Assembly (NCBI GenBank): GCA_051004815.1
Contig: JBPCJY010000163.1
Span: 1-11,756, forward strand
DNA length: 11,756 bases
Direction of reading: 5' to 3'
Origin: JBBQXY01 sp051004815
GTDB taxonomy: Bacteria; Chloroflexota; Ktedonobacteria; Ktedonobacterales; Ktedonobacteraceae
The notes beneath the pieces were generated by a model. That model saw only the letters and a program-made list of their open reading frames with translations, did no database searches and had not been told where the DNA came from. The position numbers and the translations under genes are program-made. The first letter of the stretch is position 1, and each line of letters starts with the position of its first letter. Positions 1-6,703 of this stretch are shown one piece after another.

Positions 1-97
1 CCGTGGGGCTGCCCCCAGAGTATCGTGAGAGCTGAAGAGCTTAACTACCGTGTTCGGGATGGGAACGGGTGTACCCTCTTCGCTATAATCACCGGTT
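1..97 (-). rRNA. rrf: 5S ribosomal RNA, 3' end cut by window edge
   Basis: Read on the minus strand, this stretch carries the universal 5S core, with CCCGTTCCCATCCCGAACAC followed by GGTAGTTAAGC (loop B/C region), the usual 5' ATAGCG block at 86-81, and the start of helix IV/V (ATACTCTGGGGGCAGCCCCA). Aligned by memory to E. coli 5S, the 5' end falls near 97. About 20 nucleotides of the 3' strand, which should close helix I, lie beyond the left edge. The exact 5' end is uncertain by a few bases. No 23S sequence precedes it: the DNA 5' of the gene is its own promoter and then a divergent permease gene. It is therefore the first gene of its transcription unit, either solitary or at the head of an unusually ordered operon. 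Confidence 0.93.
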
Positions 98-133
98 CGC
101 CTGCACATACAGACGGTTCTCTTGACACGATGT

Positions 134-162
134 ATATTACTACAAGCAGAAGATGTTGTCAA
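134..162 (-). promoter_or_regulatory. Near-consensus sigma-70-type promoter for 5S rRNA
   Basis: On the minus strand a perfect -35 hexamer TTGACA (162-157) is followed by a 17-bp spacer and a -10 hexamer TAATAT (139-134). Transcription should start near 127, leaving a leader of about 30 nucleotides before the 5S 5' end. The strength of the match fits a stable-RNA promoter. A second TTGACA lies on the plus strand at 122-127 but has no -10 at the right distance. Confidence 0.75.
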
Positions 163-251
163 TACCCAAAACGGCAAATTTCTGCGTGTAGCCAGAAATT
201 CCTCAAATTCGTAATGAGGGTATGGGAGATTATAAAGGAGCATATTTCTTC

Positions 252-1109
252 ATGGCATTCTCACAGATCGTCCTGTTATTTATCGCGGCCATCCTGGGTG
301 GAACACTCAATGCAGTGGCCGGCGGGGGAAGTTTTATCACTTTGCCATCGCTGATCTTCACAGGTGTGTTACCCATTAACTCGAACGCGACCAGTACGGT
401 CGCACTCTGGCCCGGCTCTGTCGCCAGCATAGGCGCATACCGTAAGGAGCTGATGAAGCAGAAGCGAACGCAGGTGCTTTTGCTGAGCAGCACTAGCCTG
501 ATTGGTGGTATCCTGGGCGCGTTTCTGTTGCTTGGCACCTCGCAAACAACTTTTATTCGGCTCTTACCCTACCTGCTGCTCATTGCTACCGTGCTGTTCA
601 CGATAAGTGGCCCGCTTACCGCCCGTATGCGCCAGCGTCAGGCCGCCAGGAGTGCCGTACTGCAAAAGGAAACCATGGTAGAACAGGATACGGAGCAAGC
701 GGATATGACCGTGCTGCCTTCTTCTAATCCTGTAGAGAAACATTCATCATGGTTGGTATTGGTGGGTACCGCCTTTCTCCAACTCATCATCGCTATTTAT
801 GGAGGGTATTTCGGTGGCGGCATTGGTATCCTGATGTTGGCATCATTAGGGCTAATGGGCATGGAGAATATTCACGAGATGAATGCGATGAAGACGCTGC
901 TGACGACCTGTATCAATGGAGTGGCACTGATTATCTTTGTAGCAAAGGGCGTGGTAGTGTGGCCGCAGGCAATCTTAATGATAGTGGGAGCTATCATCGG
1001 TGGTTTTGGGGGAGCCTACTTTGCACGCAAGCTGAATCCCCTGTGGGTACGTTGGTTTGTTATCGCCGTTGGCCTCGGTATGACCATTTATTTCTTTATT
1101 TTTTCATAG
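252..1109 (+). CDS. TauE/SafE (TSUP) family membrane permease
   Basis: A 285-residue integral membrane protein of the TSUP family, whose members export sulfite, sulfoacetate or other small organosulfur anions; the substrate here cannot be read from sequence. The family's internal repeat is clear: GGGSFITLPSLIFTGV at residues 24-39 and GGYFGGGIGILMLASLGLMG at 184-203, each followed by further hydrophobic helices. Between the halves, residues about 122-165 form a long charged cytoplasmic loop. The frame is open from an ATG at 222, but AAAGGAG at 234-240 favours the ATG at 252 (11-nt spacing, slightly long); the 222 start has only a GAGG two bases away. It is divergent from the 5S gene. No convincing plus-strand promoter was found in 98-251. 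Confidence 0.9.
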   Translation: MAFSQIVLLFIAAILGGTLNAVAGGGSFITLPSLIFTGVLPINSNATSTVALWPGSVASIGAYRKELMKQKRTQVLLLSSTSLIGGILGAFLLLGTSQTTFIRLLPYLLLIATVLFTISGPLTARMRQRQAARSAVLQKETMVEQDTEQADMTVLPSSNPVEKHSSWLVLVGTAFLQLIIAIYGGYFGGGIGILMLASLGLMGMENIHEMNAMKTLLTTCINGVALIIFVAKGVVVWPQAILMIVGAIIGGFGGAYFARKLNPLWVRWFVIAVGLGMTIYFFIFS

Positions 1110-1148
1110 AGCGGGGTGTGGCTTAGCTATCGAAGGGAAGAACAAACG

Positions 1149-1175
1149 ATGGTAGTGTGTTATTACATTGGATAA
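1149..1175 (+). CDS. Possible eight-codon leader ORF before the efflux gene
   Basis: The short frame encodes MVVCYYIG and stops at TAA (1173-1175). It has the best ribosome-binding site in this gap: GAAGGGAAG at 1132-1140, eight bases before the ATG. The transporter ATG at 1193 has only a weak AAAAGA upstream. The ORF runs through the left arm and loop of the inverted repeat at 1152-1183, so a ribosome on it would open that structure. This arrangement resembles translational-attenuation leaders of some resistance genes, but frames this short also arise by chance. Confidence 0.3.
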   Translation: MVVCYYIG

Positions 1176-1183
1176 CATACTGC
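1152..1183 (+). promoter_or_regulatory. Inverted repeat / hairpin in front of efflux gene
   Basis: The arms 1152-1163 (GTAGTGTGTTAT) and 1172-1183 (ATAACATACTGC) pair over 12 positions around an 8-nt loop. Ten are Watson-Crick pairs and two are G-T wobbles, which is compatible with selection on RNA structure. As DNA it is an imperfect palindrome of operator size. It ends nine bases before the transporter's likely ATG, so it could be an operator for a regulator such as the downstream WYL protein, or an RNA element controlling translation. Confidence 0.55.
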
Positions 1184-1192
1184 AACAAAAGA

Positions 1193-2749
1193 ATGGACAA
1201 CGGCACAATGCAAAACGAAATCCAAGGTAGCGTTGTTGTTACGCCCGGCACTGAAGCTGCGCGAAGCGCACAGGAGCGTGACGCGCAACGCTCTCAGAAA
1301 GAAATACGACAACAAAATGATGGCGGAGAGCATGCTGGTAAATGGGCAGTGCTGTCGATTGTGGCGGTGGGAGTGTTTATGGCGACACTCGATTCGTCTA
1401 TTGTGAATATCAGTTTGCCGACGATAGCGCACGCTTTTGGCGTGCCTTTAAGCGGTGCGGTAGAATGGGTGATTATCGCTTATCTGGTGGTTGTTGCTGG
1501 CGTGCTGCTGACAACGGGGCGGCTGGCGGATATGCTGGGGCGCAAGCCAATCTGGGCAACGGGTCTTATTATTTTCACGGCTGGTTCCGCTATTTGTGGT
1601 GCCGCCCCTTCGCTCGGTTTGCTGATCGCGGCACGCGCTCTGCAAGGGCTGGGCGGTGCCTTGATTATGGCGATTAGTCCGGCGATGCTGACCAGCGCGT
1701 TCTCTGCGCATGAGCGCGGCAGGGCACTGGGAATGAACGCTGTCGTTGTCGCGCTGGGCGTCAGCGCGGGGCCAACACTGGGTGGCATTATTACAACCTA
1801 TTTATCGTGGCGTTGGATTTTCTATGTCAATGTACCGATAGGCATTGTCGGTGTGATCGCCACTATGCTCGTCCTGACAGAGCGGCTGCATCGACGAGGA
1901 CAGAGCCGTTTTGATCCCCTCGGAGCTATTCTGCTGGCTATCGGGTTGGTCCTGTTGACCCTTGGTCTCTCGTTTGGGCAGGAATGGGGTTGGTCTTCAC
2001 TTCCGCTGATCGGTTCCCTCGCTATTGGTGTTGTTGCACTGATCGCTCTCTACTTTGTAGAAAGACGCGTGGCCCATCCCGTCATCAACCTTTCAATGCT
2101 GCATAACCGCGTCTTCCTCTCAGCCAATCTGAGCCTCATTCTGAGTTTTCTTGCCCTCTTCGCGGTAAGCTTTATGTTGCCTTTCTACCTTGAAGAATTG
2201 CGCCGTTTTCCCATTGAACAAGCGGGTTTGCTGCTCACGCCACTACCGCTCACTATCGCTGTCTTCGCGCCCATCTCGGGTACGCTGGCGGATCGCATTG
2301 GCACGCGCTGGTTGGCCGCTATTGGGCTTACCCTCGCCTGTATCGGGCTGGTGCTCATCAGTCAATTGAACGCGCAAAGCTCAATTTGGGATATCATCTG
2401 GCGATTGATTATTACCGGACTGGGGCAAGCCTTGTTCCAGTCGCCCAATAACTCTGCTCTGATGGGCGCGGCACCTAAAGATCAGCAGGGCAGCGCATCG
2501 GGTTTCCTGGCAACGGGTCGCGTCGTAGGGCAAAGCTTGAGCGTGGCTCTGGCTGGTGCCATCTTTACCAGCCTCGGTGGCGCAACCGCTGGCAGCATTC
2601 TGGTGTCCCACCACGCGCTCTCCACGACACAGGTGAGCAGCTTGCAGCAAACATTTTCGCATAGTTTCCAAATTACATTTATTGTTTGTGCTTCCATCGC
2701 GGCGATTGGTATCCTGGCCTCTTTAGTGCGCGGCAAAGAGCGGGTATAA
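1193..2749 (+). CDS. MFS drug efflux transporter, DHA2 (EmrB/QacA) family
   Basis: A 518-residue, 14-helix proton-coupled exporter of the DHA2 branch of the major facilitator superfamily, expected in the cytoplasmic membrane and exporting hydrophobic or cationic compounds. Helix 1 carries the DHA2 signature LDSSIVNISLP (67-76). Motif A, GRLADMLGRKP, lies at 109-119 and the antiporter motif C, LGVSAGPTLGG, at 188-198, followed by SWRWIFYVNVPIG. A second-half motif-A relative, GTLADRIGTRW, is also present. The first 50 residues form a hydrophilic tail rich in Q, E and R, longer than usual. The start is uncertain: GTG 1157 lies inside the hairpin, ATG 1193 is preferred, and ATG 1208 is possible. 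The gene ends with tandem TAA codons. The permease gene lies 83 bp upstream and the WYL regulator 40 bp downstream, suggesting a regulated export unit. Confidence 0.93.
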   Translation: MDNGTMQNEIQGSVVVTPGTEAARSAQERDAQRSQKEIRQQNDGGEHAGKWAVLSIVAVGVFMATLDSSIVNISLPTIAHAFGVPLSGAVEWVIIAYLVVVAGVLLTTGRLADMLGRKPIWATGLIIFTAGSAICGAAPSLGLLIAARALQGLGGALIMAISPAMLTSAFSAHERGRALGMNAVVVALGVSAGPTLGGIITTYLSWRWIFYVNVPIGIVGVIATMLVLTERLHRRGQSRFDPLGAILLAIGLVLLTLGLSFGQEWGWSSLPLIGSLAIGVVALIALYFVERRVAHPVINLSMLHNRVFLSANLSLILSFLALFAVSFMLPFYLEELRRFPIEQAGLLLTPLPLTIAVFAPISGTLADRIGTRWLAAIGLTLACIGLVLISQLNAQSSIWDIIWRLIITGLGQALFQSPNNSALMGAAPKDQQGSASGFLATGRVVGQSLSVALAGAIFTSLGGATAGSILVSHHALSTTQVSSLQQTFSHSFQITFIVCASIAAIGILASLVRGKERV

Positions 2750-2750
2750 T
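2722..2750 (+). promoter_or_regulatory. Possible promoter of the WYL regulator
   Basis: A perfect TATAAT (2745-2750) overlaps the end of the transporter gene. A weak -35, TTTAGT (2722-2727, 3 of 6 matches), lies 17 bp upstream. Transcription would start near 2757, about 33 nt before the regulator ATG, giving the regulator expression independent of the transporter. The -10 overlaps the codon GTA and the TAA stop, so chance is a real alternative. Confidence 0.4.
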
Positions 2751-2789
2751 AAGCTCAATCTAATTATTTGTGAGGCCAAATGTAACGTT

Positions 2790-3746
2790 ATGAACAGGAC
2801 AGATCGTCTGTTGGCAATCGTGTTGGAGTTGCAGGGCAAGGGGCGGCAGCGTGCCGAAGACCTGGCTGAAACCTTTGAGACGAGCAAACGCACCATCTAT
2901 CGCGATATTCAGGCCCTGGGCGAGGCTGGTGTGCCGTTGGTTGCCGTCCCCGGTCGCGGCTATGCGCTGATGAAGGGTTATTTTTTGCCACCATTGAGCT
3001 TCAACACCGAAGAGGCTACTATGCTGTTGCTGGGTAGCGACTTTATGGCGCAAAATTTCGATGCACAGTATCGTCAGGCGGCGCAAGCGGCCAGTCGCAA
3101 GATCGAAGGCGTTCTGCCAGAGAAACTGCGCGATGATGTGCATTACCTGCAAAGCAGTATTCGCTTTATCGGCCCCGGCACGGCGGAAGATGAGCGCGAG
3201 GCCGCGATGATACAACAACTGCGCCGGGCCATTATCGAACGAACAACGGTACGCTTCTGCTATCATACCCGCTATGCCCAGAGCGGGAAGAGTGAGCAAC
3301 ATACGCGAGAGGCTGATCCCTATGGGCTGGTACATATACGCAATAGCTGGCATCTCGTGGCCTACTGTCACATGCGCAAGGATATCCGTAACTTCCGTCT
3401 CGACCGCGTAGACCTCCTGGAACTGCTACCCGCAACGTTCACGCGCCCCGCCGATTTTAAGATGGTAGCTCGCTACCACGATGAGTCGAGCAGCATGGTG
3501 GTACGCGTCCTGTTCGATCACGAGGTTGCTCGTTGGGTATTGGAAGCCCGTTCCTATTATATGACCAGCACTGAGGAGACTGCGGAAGGCTTGTTGGTGA
3601 CATTGAAAGTACGTCAGGAGAGCGAAATCCTGCAATGGTTGCTCAGTTGGGGCAGCCATGTGCGCGTGTTGGAACCCGAATCATTGCGCAAGACGTTGTT
3701 GGAGGAGGCCAGGGCGATACTGTGTCATTATACGGGCGAAATGTAG
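2790..3746 (+). CDS. HTH-WYL domain transcriptional regulator (YafY type)
   Basis: A 318-residue DNA-binding regulator. Residues 3-60 form a winged helix-turn-helix of the HTH_11/DeoR type, with recognition helix TSKRTIYRDIQAL (31-43) and wing PGRGYAL. Residues about 140-215 are the WYL ligand-sensing domain, with DPYGLV (176-181), WHLVAYC (187-193) and the conserved DIRNFRLDRV (198-207). Residues about 235-310 match the C-terminal WCX extension (WLLSWGSHVRVLEPESL). The name-giving tyrosine is replaced by histidine (W-H-L). WYL domains bind small ligands or nucleic acid; the effector here is unknown. The site TGAGG (2771-2775) is 14 bp from the ATG, so initiation may be weak. Position directly after the efflux gene makes that gene the natural candidate target. 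Confidence 0.92.
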   Translation: MNRTDRLLAIVLELQGKGRQRAEDLAETFETSKRTIYRDIQALGEAGVPLVAVPGRGYALMKGYFLPPLSFNTEEATMLLLGSDFMAQNFDAQYRQAAQAASRKIEGVLPEKLRDDVHYLQSSIRFIGPGTAEDEREAAMIQQLRRAIIERTTVRFCYHTRYAQSGKSEQHTREADPYGLVHIRNSWHLVAYCHMRKDIRNFRLDRVDLLELLPATFTRPADFKMVARYHDESSSMVVRVLFDHEVARWVLEARSYYMTSTEETAEGLLVTLKVRQESEILQWLLSWGSHVRVLEPESLRKTLLEEARAILCHYTGEM

Positions 3747-3776
3747 GAAGCGTCCCCACTGGCCCACCGCTTCCTA
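3744..3776 (+). repeat. Inverted repeat at the end of the WYL gene
   Basis: TAGGAAGCG (3744-3752) and CGCTTCCTA (3768-3776) are perfect 9-bp complementary arms around a 15-nt loop. The left arm begins in the TAG stop codon. It is followed by AAAAAC, not a T tract, so it is not a canonical intrinsic terminator on the plus strand. It may end transcription weakly or protect the mRNA 3' end. It separates the regulator from the promoter of the next operon. Confidence 0.45.
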
Positions 3777-3782
3777 AAAACT

Positions 3783-3811
3783 TTGCGTACTCCCCTCACC
3801 TATGCTATACT
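3783..3811 (+). promoter_or_regulatory. Promoter of the GNAT-FemAB operon (extended -10)
   Basis: The -10 hexamer TATACT (3806-3811) is preceded by TGC (3803-3805), an extended -10. A partial -35, TTGCGT (3783-3788), lies 17 bp upstream. Transcription should start near 3818, leaving a leader of about 26 nt that contains the strong AAGGGAG ribosome-binding site of the acetyltransferase. Confidence 0.6.
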
Positions 3812-3843
3812 TGGCCTCGAATAGTGAGAAGGGAGCTTTTTTG

Positions 3844-4413
3844 ATGACACAAGACACCGCAAAGATGCAGAACCCGTTCATTGTTGGCGAACGCATCTAC
3901 CTGCGACCGTTAGAGCCGCTGCAAGATAATCACCTCTATTCTACCTGGATGAATAACGAAGATATTCGCCGCTATTTCTCTATTTACCCCACCAGCGATA
4001 GCCGTGGCAAAGAACGGCTGGAGTTGCTCTATAAAGACGGCAAACATATTATCTTTGGCATTGTCCTGAACGAAAATAATCAGCTTATTGGCCTGGTGGG
4101 CCTCAAAGATATCAATTACATCAATCAGAGTGCCGAATTCTACGTGATTATCGGTGATCCCTCCGGTTGGGGCAAAGGCTACGGCACCGAAGCAACGAAG
4201 TTGATGATCCGCTATGGCTTCATGGAACTCAACTTGAACCGCATCCAAACGCAGGACATGGAAGATAATATTGGCGGCTGGCGAGCCGACGAGAAGGCGG
4301 GTTTCAAATACGAGGGTACGTTGCGCGAGGTCATTCTGCGCTTTGGCAAGTACAATAATGTGAAGGTCTATAGTCTGCTGCGTAGTGAATACTTGCAGCA
4401 AAATCAACAATAA
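3844..4413 (+). CDS. GNAT family N-acetyltransferase, RimJ/RimL type
   Basis: A 189-residue acetyl-CoA-dependent acyltransferase of the Acetyltransf_3 / RimJ-RimL branch. The N-terminus has the usual I-x-LRPLEPLQ opening (18-27). The central beta strands (FGIVLNENNQLIGLVGLKDI) lead to the acetyl-CoA pyrophosphate loop GWGKGYGTEA (108-117). The terminal part, DEKAGFKYEGTLREV then VYSLLRSEYL, is typical of the family. The substrate may be a protein N-terminus, an amino group on a cell-wall precursor or an antibiotic, and cannot be decided. The frame opens at 3802, but AAGGGAG at 3830-3836, seven bases before the ATG at 3844, fixes the start, and the 3802 ATG would overlap the promoter -10. The first FemAB gene follows after only 11 bp, so the two are almost certainly cotranscribed. 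Confidence 0.9.
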   Translation: MTQDTAKMQNPFIVGERIYLRPLEPLQDNHLYSTWMNNEDIRRYFSIYPTSDSRGKERLELLYKDGKHIIFGIVLNENNQLIGLVGLKDINYINQSAEFYVIIGDPSGWGKGYGTEATKLMIRYGFMELNLNRIQTQDMEDNIGGWRADEKAGFKYEGTLREVILRFGKYNNVKVYSLLRSEYLQQNQQ

Positions 4414-4424
4414 TTGAGTTATAT

Positions 4425-5534
4425 ATGACGATTACCGTACAAGAAATCACTGACCGCGAGCAGTGGAATAGCTATTTGACCAGCCAGCCGCGAGGCCATT
4501 TGCTGCAATCCTACGAGTGGGGCGAATTGATCACATACCTGGACGGCCATATTTATCGCCTGGGCGCTCTTGACAACGGGCAGATGGTGGGGGCGTTGCT
4601 GCTCTCGGTGGCACAGGTTCCTTTGCCTGCTTCGATACCCGGTGTACATTTTAGCTGGCTCTATGGTTCGCGTGGCCCCACGGTTGCTAGCCCTACGGCC
4701 CCTGCGCTGAGGGCTTTGCTTGAACAAGCCCATACCATTGCGCGCAAAGAGCACGCGGTCGTCCTGCGCCTGGAACCAAATATTGCTGACGATGATCCCG
4801 CTATGGAAGACTGGATTGCGGCATACCGCTCCCTGGGCTTTCAGATCAACCCGACAGCGGTGCATGGTCGCAGAAGCTGGGTACTCGACATTCGCCCTCC
4901 CGCCGAGCAACTGTTGGCCGATTTCAAAATGACGTGGCGACAGAATGTGCGCAGTGCCGAACGTAAAGGCGTTATCATTCGCGAGGCGCAGGGTGATGCC
5001 GATTTCAATGCCTATTACGACCTCCTGAAGTTGACCAGCGAACGCGACGATTTCTTCATCCATACAAAAGATTATCACCAAGAAATCTTGCGTCACTTTG
5101 CCAGTAAAGGCGATGCTGTTCTCTATCTGGCTGAGCACGAGGGCGAGGCCATCGCTGCGAAAATGCTCATTCGCTTTGGCGATTGGTGCTGGGATATGTT
5201 CGGTGCCTCTGCCAACAATAAACGCAATTTGAAGCCGACCTACCTGTTGCAGTATCGCTGCATCCAATGGGCGCAGTCGCGCGGATGTAGTTATTTCGAT
5301 TTTCGCACTATTCCCGAAATTCTGGAGCCGGGCGAAGAGATGTGGGGCGTCTACGAATACAAAAAAGGCTTCGGTGGCTTCTCGCGCCTGAATATCCCCA
5401 CGCAAGATTATGTCTATCGCCCACTGGTATATAACGCCTGGCGTACCTTCGTCGAACGGCGTCGCTCCCGCCGCCATACCGAGCGCAAAAGAGTGGAATT
5501 AGAACGGGCCGCACGGGGTAAAAGCGAGCAGTAA
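4425..5534 (+). CDS. FemAB-family peptidyltransferase, first of two
   Basis: A 369-residue member of the FemA/FemB/FemX family, cytoplasmic enzymes that transfer an amino acid from aminoacyl-tRNA to the stem peptide of peptidoglycan precursors. Two GNAT-like halves are visible. The first has LLQSYEWGELI (26-36), YGSRGP (80-85) and LRLEPNI (114-120). The second has WRQNVRSAERKG (171-182), TSERDDFFIH (204-213), MFGAS (258-262), PTYLLQ (271-276) and FDFRTIPEIL, ending in WGVYEYKKGFGG (307-318). Length matches the short FemX form without the long coiled-coil arm of staphylococcal FemA. Residues 343-369 form a basic, charged helix. The start has a weak TTGAG (4414-4418), so translation may be coupled to the acetyltransferase. 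The usual FRGIP loop reads FRTIP here. The added amino acid is unknown. Confidence 0.92.
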   Translation: MTITVQEITDREQWNSYLTSQPRGHLLQSYEWGELITYLDGHIYRLGALDNGQMVGALLLSVAQVPLPASIPGVHFSWLYGSRGPTVASPTAPALRALLEQAHTIARKEHAVVLRLEPNIADDDPAMEDWIAAYRSLGFQINPTAVHGRRSWVLDIRPPAEQLLADFKMTWRQNVRSAERKGVIIREAQGDADFNAYYDLLKLTSERDDFFIHTKDYHQEILRHFASKGDAVLYLAEHEGEAIAAKMLIRFGDWCWDMFGASANNKRNLKPTYLLQYRCIQWAQSRGCSYFDFRTIPEILEPGEEMWGVYEYKKGFGGFSRLNIPTQDYVYRPLVYNAWRTFVERRRSRRHTERKRVELERAARGKSEQ

Positions 5535-5573
5535 AGGCCAATGCCCCCGCCTGACAACTGAGAGGATGTAGCC

Positions 5574-6650
5574 ATGGAGGCACGGATTATTCAGGATCGC
5601 CAGCAATGGAACGATTTTGTGGCAGCTTCAAAATGCTGCAATATTACCCAATCATATGAGTGGGGCGTACTGGCTCCCCACCTCGACGCGGAAGCCCTCT
5701 ATGCCGGTGTCGTAGATGATGAGGGCCATGTGTGCGCCGTCATGCTGGTTTTCATTGCGCGTGTTCCTGTCTTGCGCCGTCCCTATTTTTACGCGCCGCG
5801 TGGGCCAGTCATCGACGAACCTGATTCACCAGCCTTGACCATGCTCCTCAACTTTGTACGGGCAGAGGCTCATAAGCGTGGAGCTTTTATGCTCAAGATT
5901 GAGCCAGGCGTTCCTGATGGGGATGCTGCATGGTTGGCCGCGCTGCACAAACGTGGCTTTCGTCCCACTCCCTATGCCAGCCATGTGCGCCACGAGTGGG
6001 TCTTGGATTTGCGGCCAGACGAAAAAGCCATCCTGGCAGGTATGAAAGAGAAGTGGCGTTACAATATCCGCCTGGCCGGACGCAAAGGCATCACGGTGCG
6101 GCGCGGCGAAGGTCAGGCGGATATCGACACCTTTTACCGTATCTACCAAACAACGAGTGAGCGCGACCAGTTCTTTATCCATAATAAGGCGCACTATGAA
6201 GATGTCATGCGCCTGTATAGCGAAGGCGACCGGGCGGCACTCTTCCTGGCGGAATATGAGGGCGAGGCCATTGCCGGTATCATTGTGTTGCGTTTCGGAC
6301 GGTGGAGCTGGTATATGTATGGTGCCTCGTCCAATGAGCAACGCAACCTGATGCCAAACCACCTCTTGCAGTGGAACGGCATGCAGTGGGCCAAGGCGCA
6401 CGATTGCTGGTACTATAATTTCCGTGGCATCCCCGATGTGCTGGAAGAGGGACAGGAACTGTGGGGCGTCTATGTCTTTAAGCGCGGCTTTGGTGGTTAT
6501 GCCATCCGTTCCCTCGAAACACACGATCTCCCCTACCAACCCCTGCTCTACAACATCTACCGCCGCCTCCTGGACATAAAACGACGGCGCGATGAGCGAC
6601 AAAGGGAAAAGGTGGAGAGAGCGGCGAAAGAGCCTGTTGTCTCCCACTGA
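5574..6650 (+). CDS. FemAB-family peptidyltransferase, second of two
   Basis: A 358-residue paralogue of the preceding protein with the same domain order. The first half has ITQSYEWGVLAPHL (24-37), YAPRGPVIDEP (73-83) and LKIEPGVPDGD. The second half has WRYNIRLAGRKG (161-172), TTSERDQFFIHNK (193-205), MYGASSNEQRNL (248-259), PNHLLQW, the canonical NFRGIPDVLEEG (282-293) and LWGVYVFKRGFGG (296-308). By eye roughly half of the C-terminal-half residues are shared with the first copy. Staphylococcal FemA and FemB act as successive enzymes on one bridge, so the pair may add consecutive residues; that is inference. AGAGGA (5561-5566) is seven bases before the ATG. The gap from the first copy is 39 bp. 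The stop codon lies within the downstream terminator, and the C-terminus is again charged (KRRRDERQREKVERAAKE). Confidence 0.92.
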   Translation: MEARIIQDRQQWNDFVAASKCCNITQSYEWGVLAPHLDAEALYAGVVDDEGHVCAVMLVFIARVPVLRRPYFYAPRGPVIDEPDSPALTMLLNFVRAEAHKRGAFMLKIEPGVPDGDAAWLAALHKRGFRPTPYASHVRHEWVLDLRPDEKAILAGMKEKWRYNIRLAGRKGITVRRGEGQADIDTFYRIYQTTSERDQFFIHNKAHYEDVMRLYSEGDRAALFLAEYEGEAIAGIIVLRFGRWSWYMYGASSNEQRNLMPNHLLQWNGMQWAKAHDCWYYNFRGIPDVLEEGQELWGVYVFKRGFGGYAIRSLETHDLPYQPLLYNIYRRLLDIKRRRDERQREKVERAAKEPVVSH

Positions 6651-6694
6651 AAAAAAGACCTGGAACTTTGAAGTTCCAGGTCTTTTTTTCAGTG
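6645..6694. terminator. Bidirectional intrinsic terminator (50-bp palindrome)
   Basis: Arms 6645-6668 and 6671-6694 are perfectly complementary over 24 bp around a TG centre. The core GACCTGGAACT pairs with AGTTCCAGGTC around a TTGA loop and is flanked by seven A on the left and seven T on the right. Read on either strand it gives a strong hairpin followed by seven U. It lies between convergent genes: the TGA of the second FemAB gene (6648-6650) is inside the left arm, and the TPR gene stop is ten bases beyond the right arm. Confidence 0.95.
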
Positions 6695-6703
6695 AATATG
6701 CTC

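Noticed and set aside
122..127. Plus-strand TTGACA as -35 of the permease gene
   Set aside because: No acceptable -10 hexamer lies 15-19 bp downstream (the 17-bp position reads AGCAGA).
25..354. Plus-strand open frame of 109 codons at the left edge
   Set aside because: It overlaps the 5S rRNA gene and its promoter on the other strand, then the start of the permease gene in another frame.
2780..2785. Minimal start-stop ATG-TAA just before the WYL gene, and a similar ATG-TAG at 5566-5571 before the second FemAB gene
   Set aside because: Such six-base pairs are frequent by chance; the 5566 copy overlaps the ribosome-binding site itself, so it cannot be initiated from it.
2760..3371. Minus-strand open frame of 203 codons opposite the WYL regulator
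   Set aside because: The regulator has clear HTH, WYL and WCX segments; the antisense product resembles nothing.
4419..5477. Long minus-strand open frame (352 codons) opposite the first FemAB gene
   Set aside because: The plus strand encodes a complete FemAB protein with all family motifs; the antisense translation has no recognisable domain and comes from codon bias.
5826..6647. Minus-strand open frame of 273 codons opposite the second FemAB gene
   Set aside because: Antisense shadow of a well-supported gene, and it would have to be read through the bidirectional terminator region.
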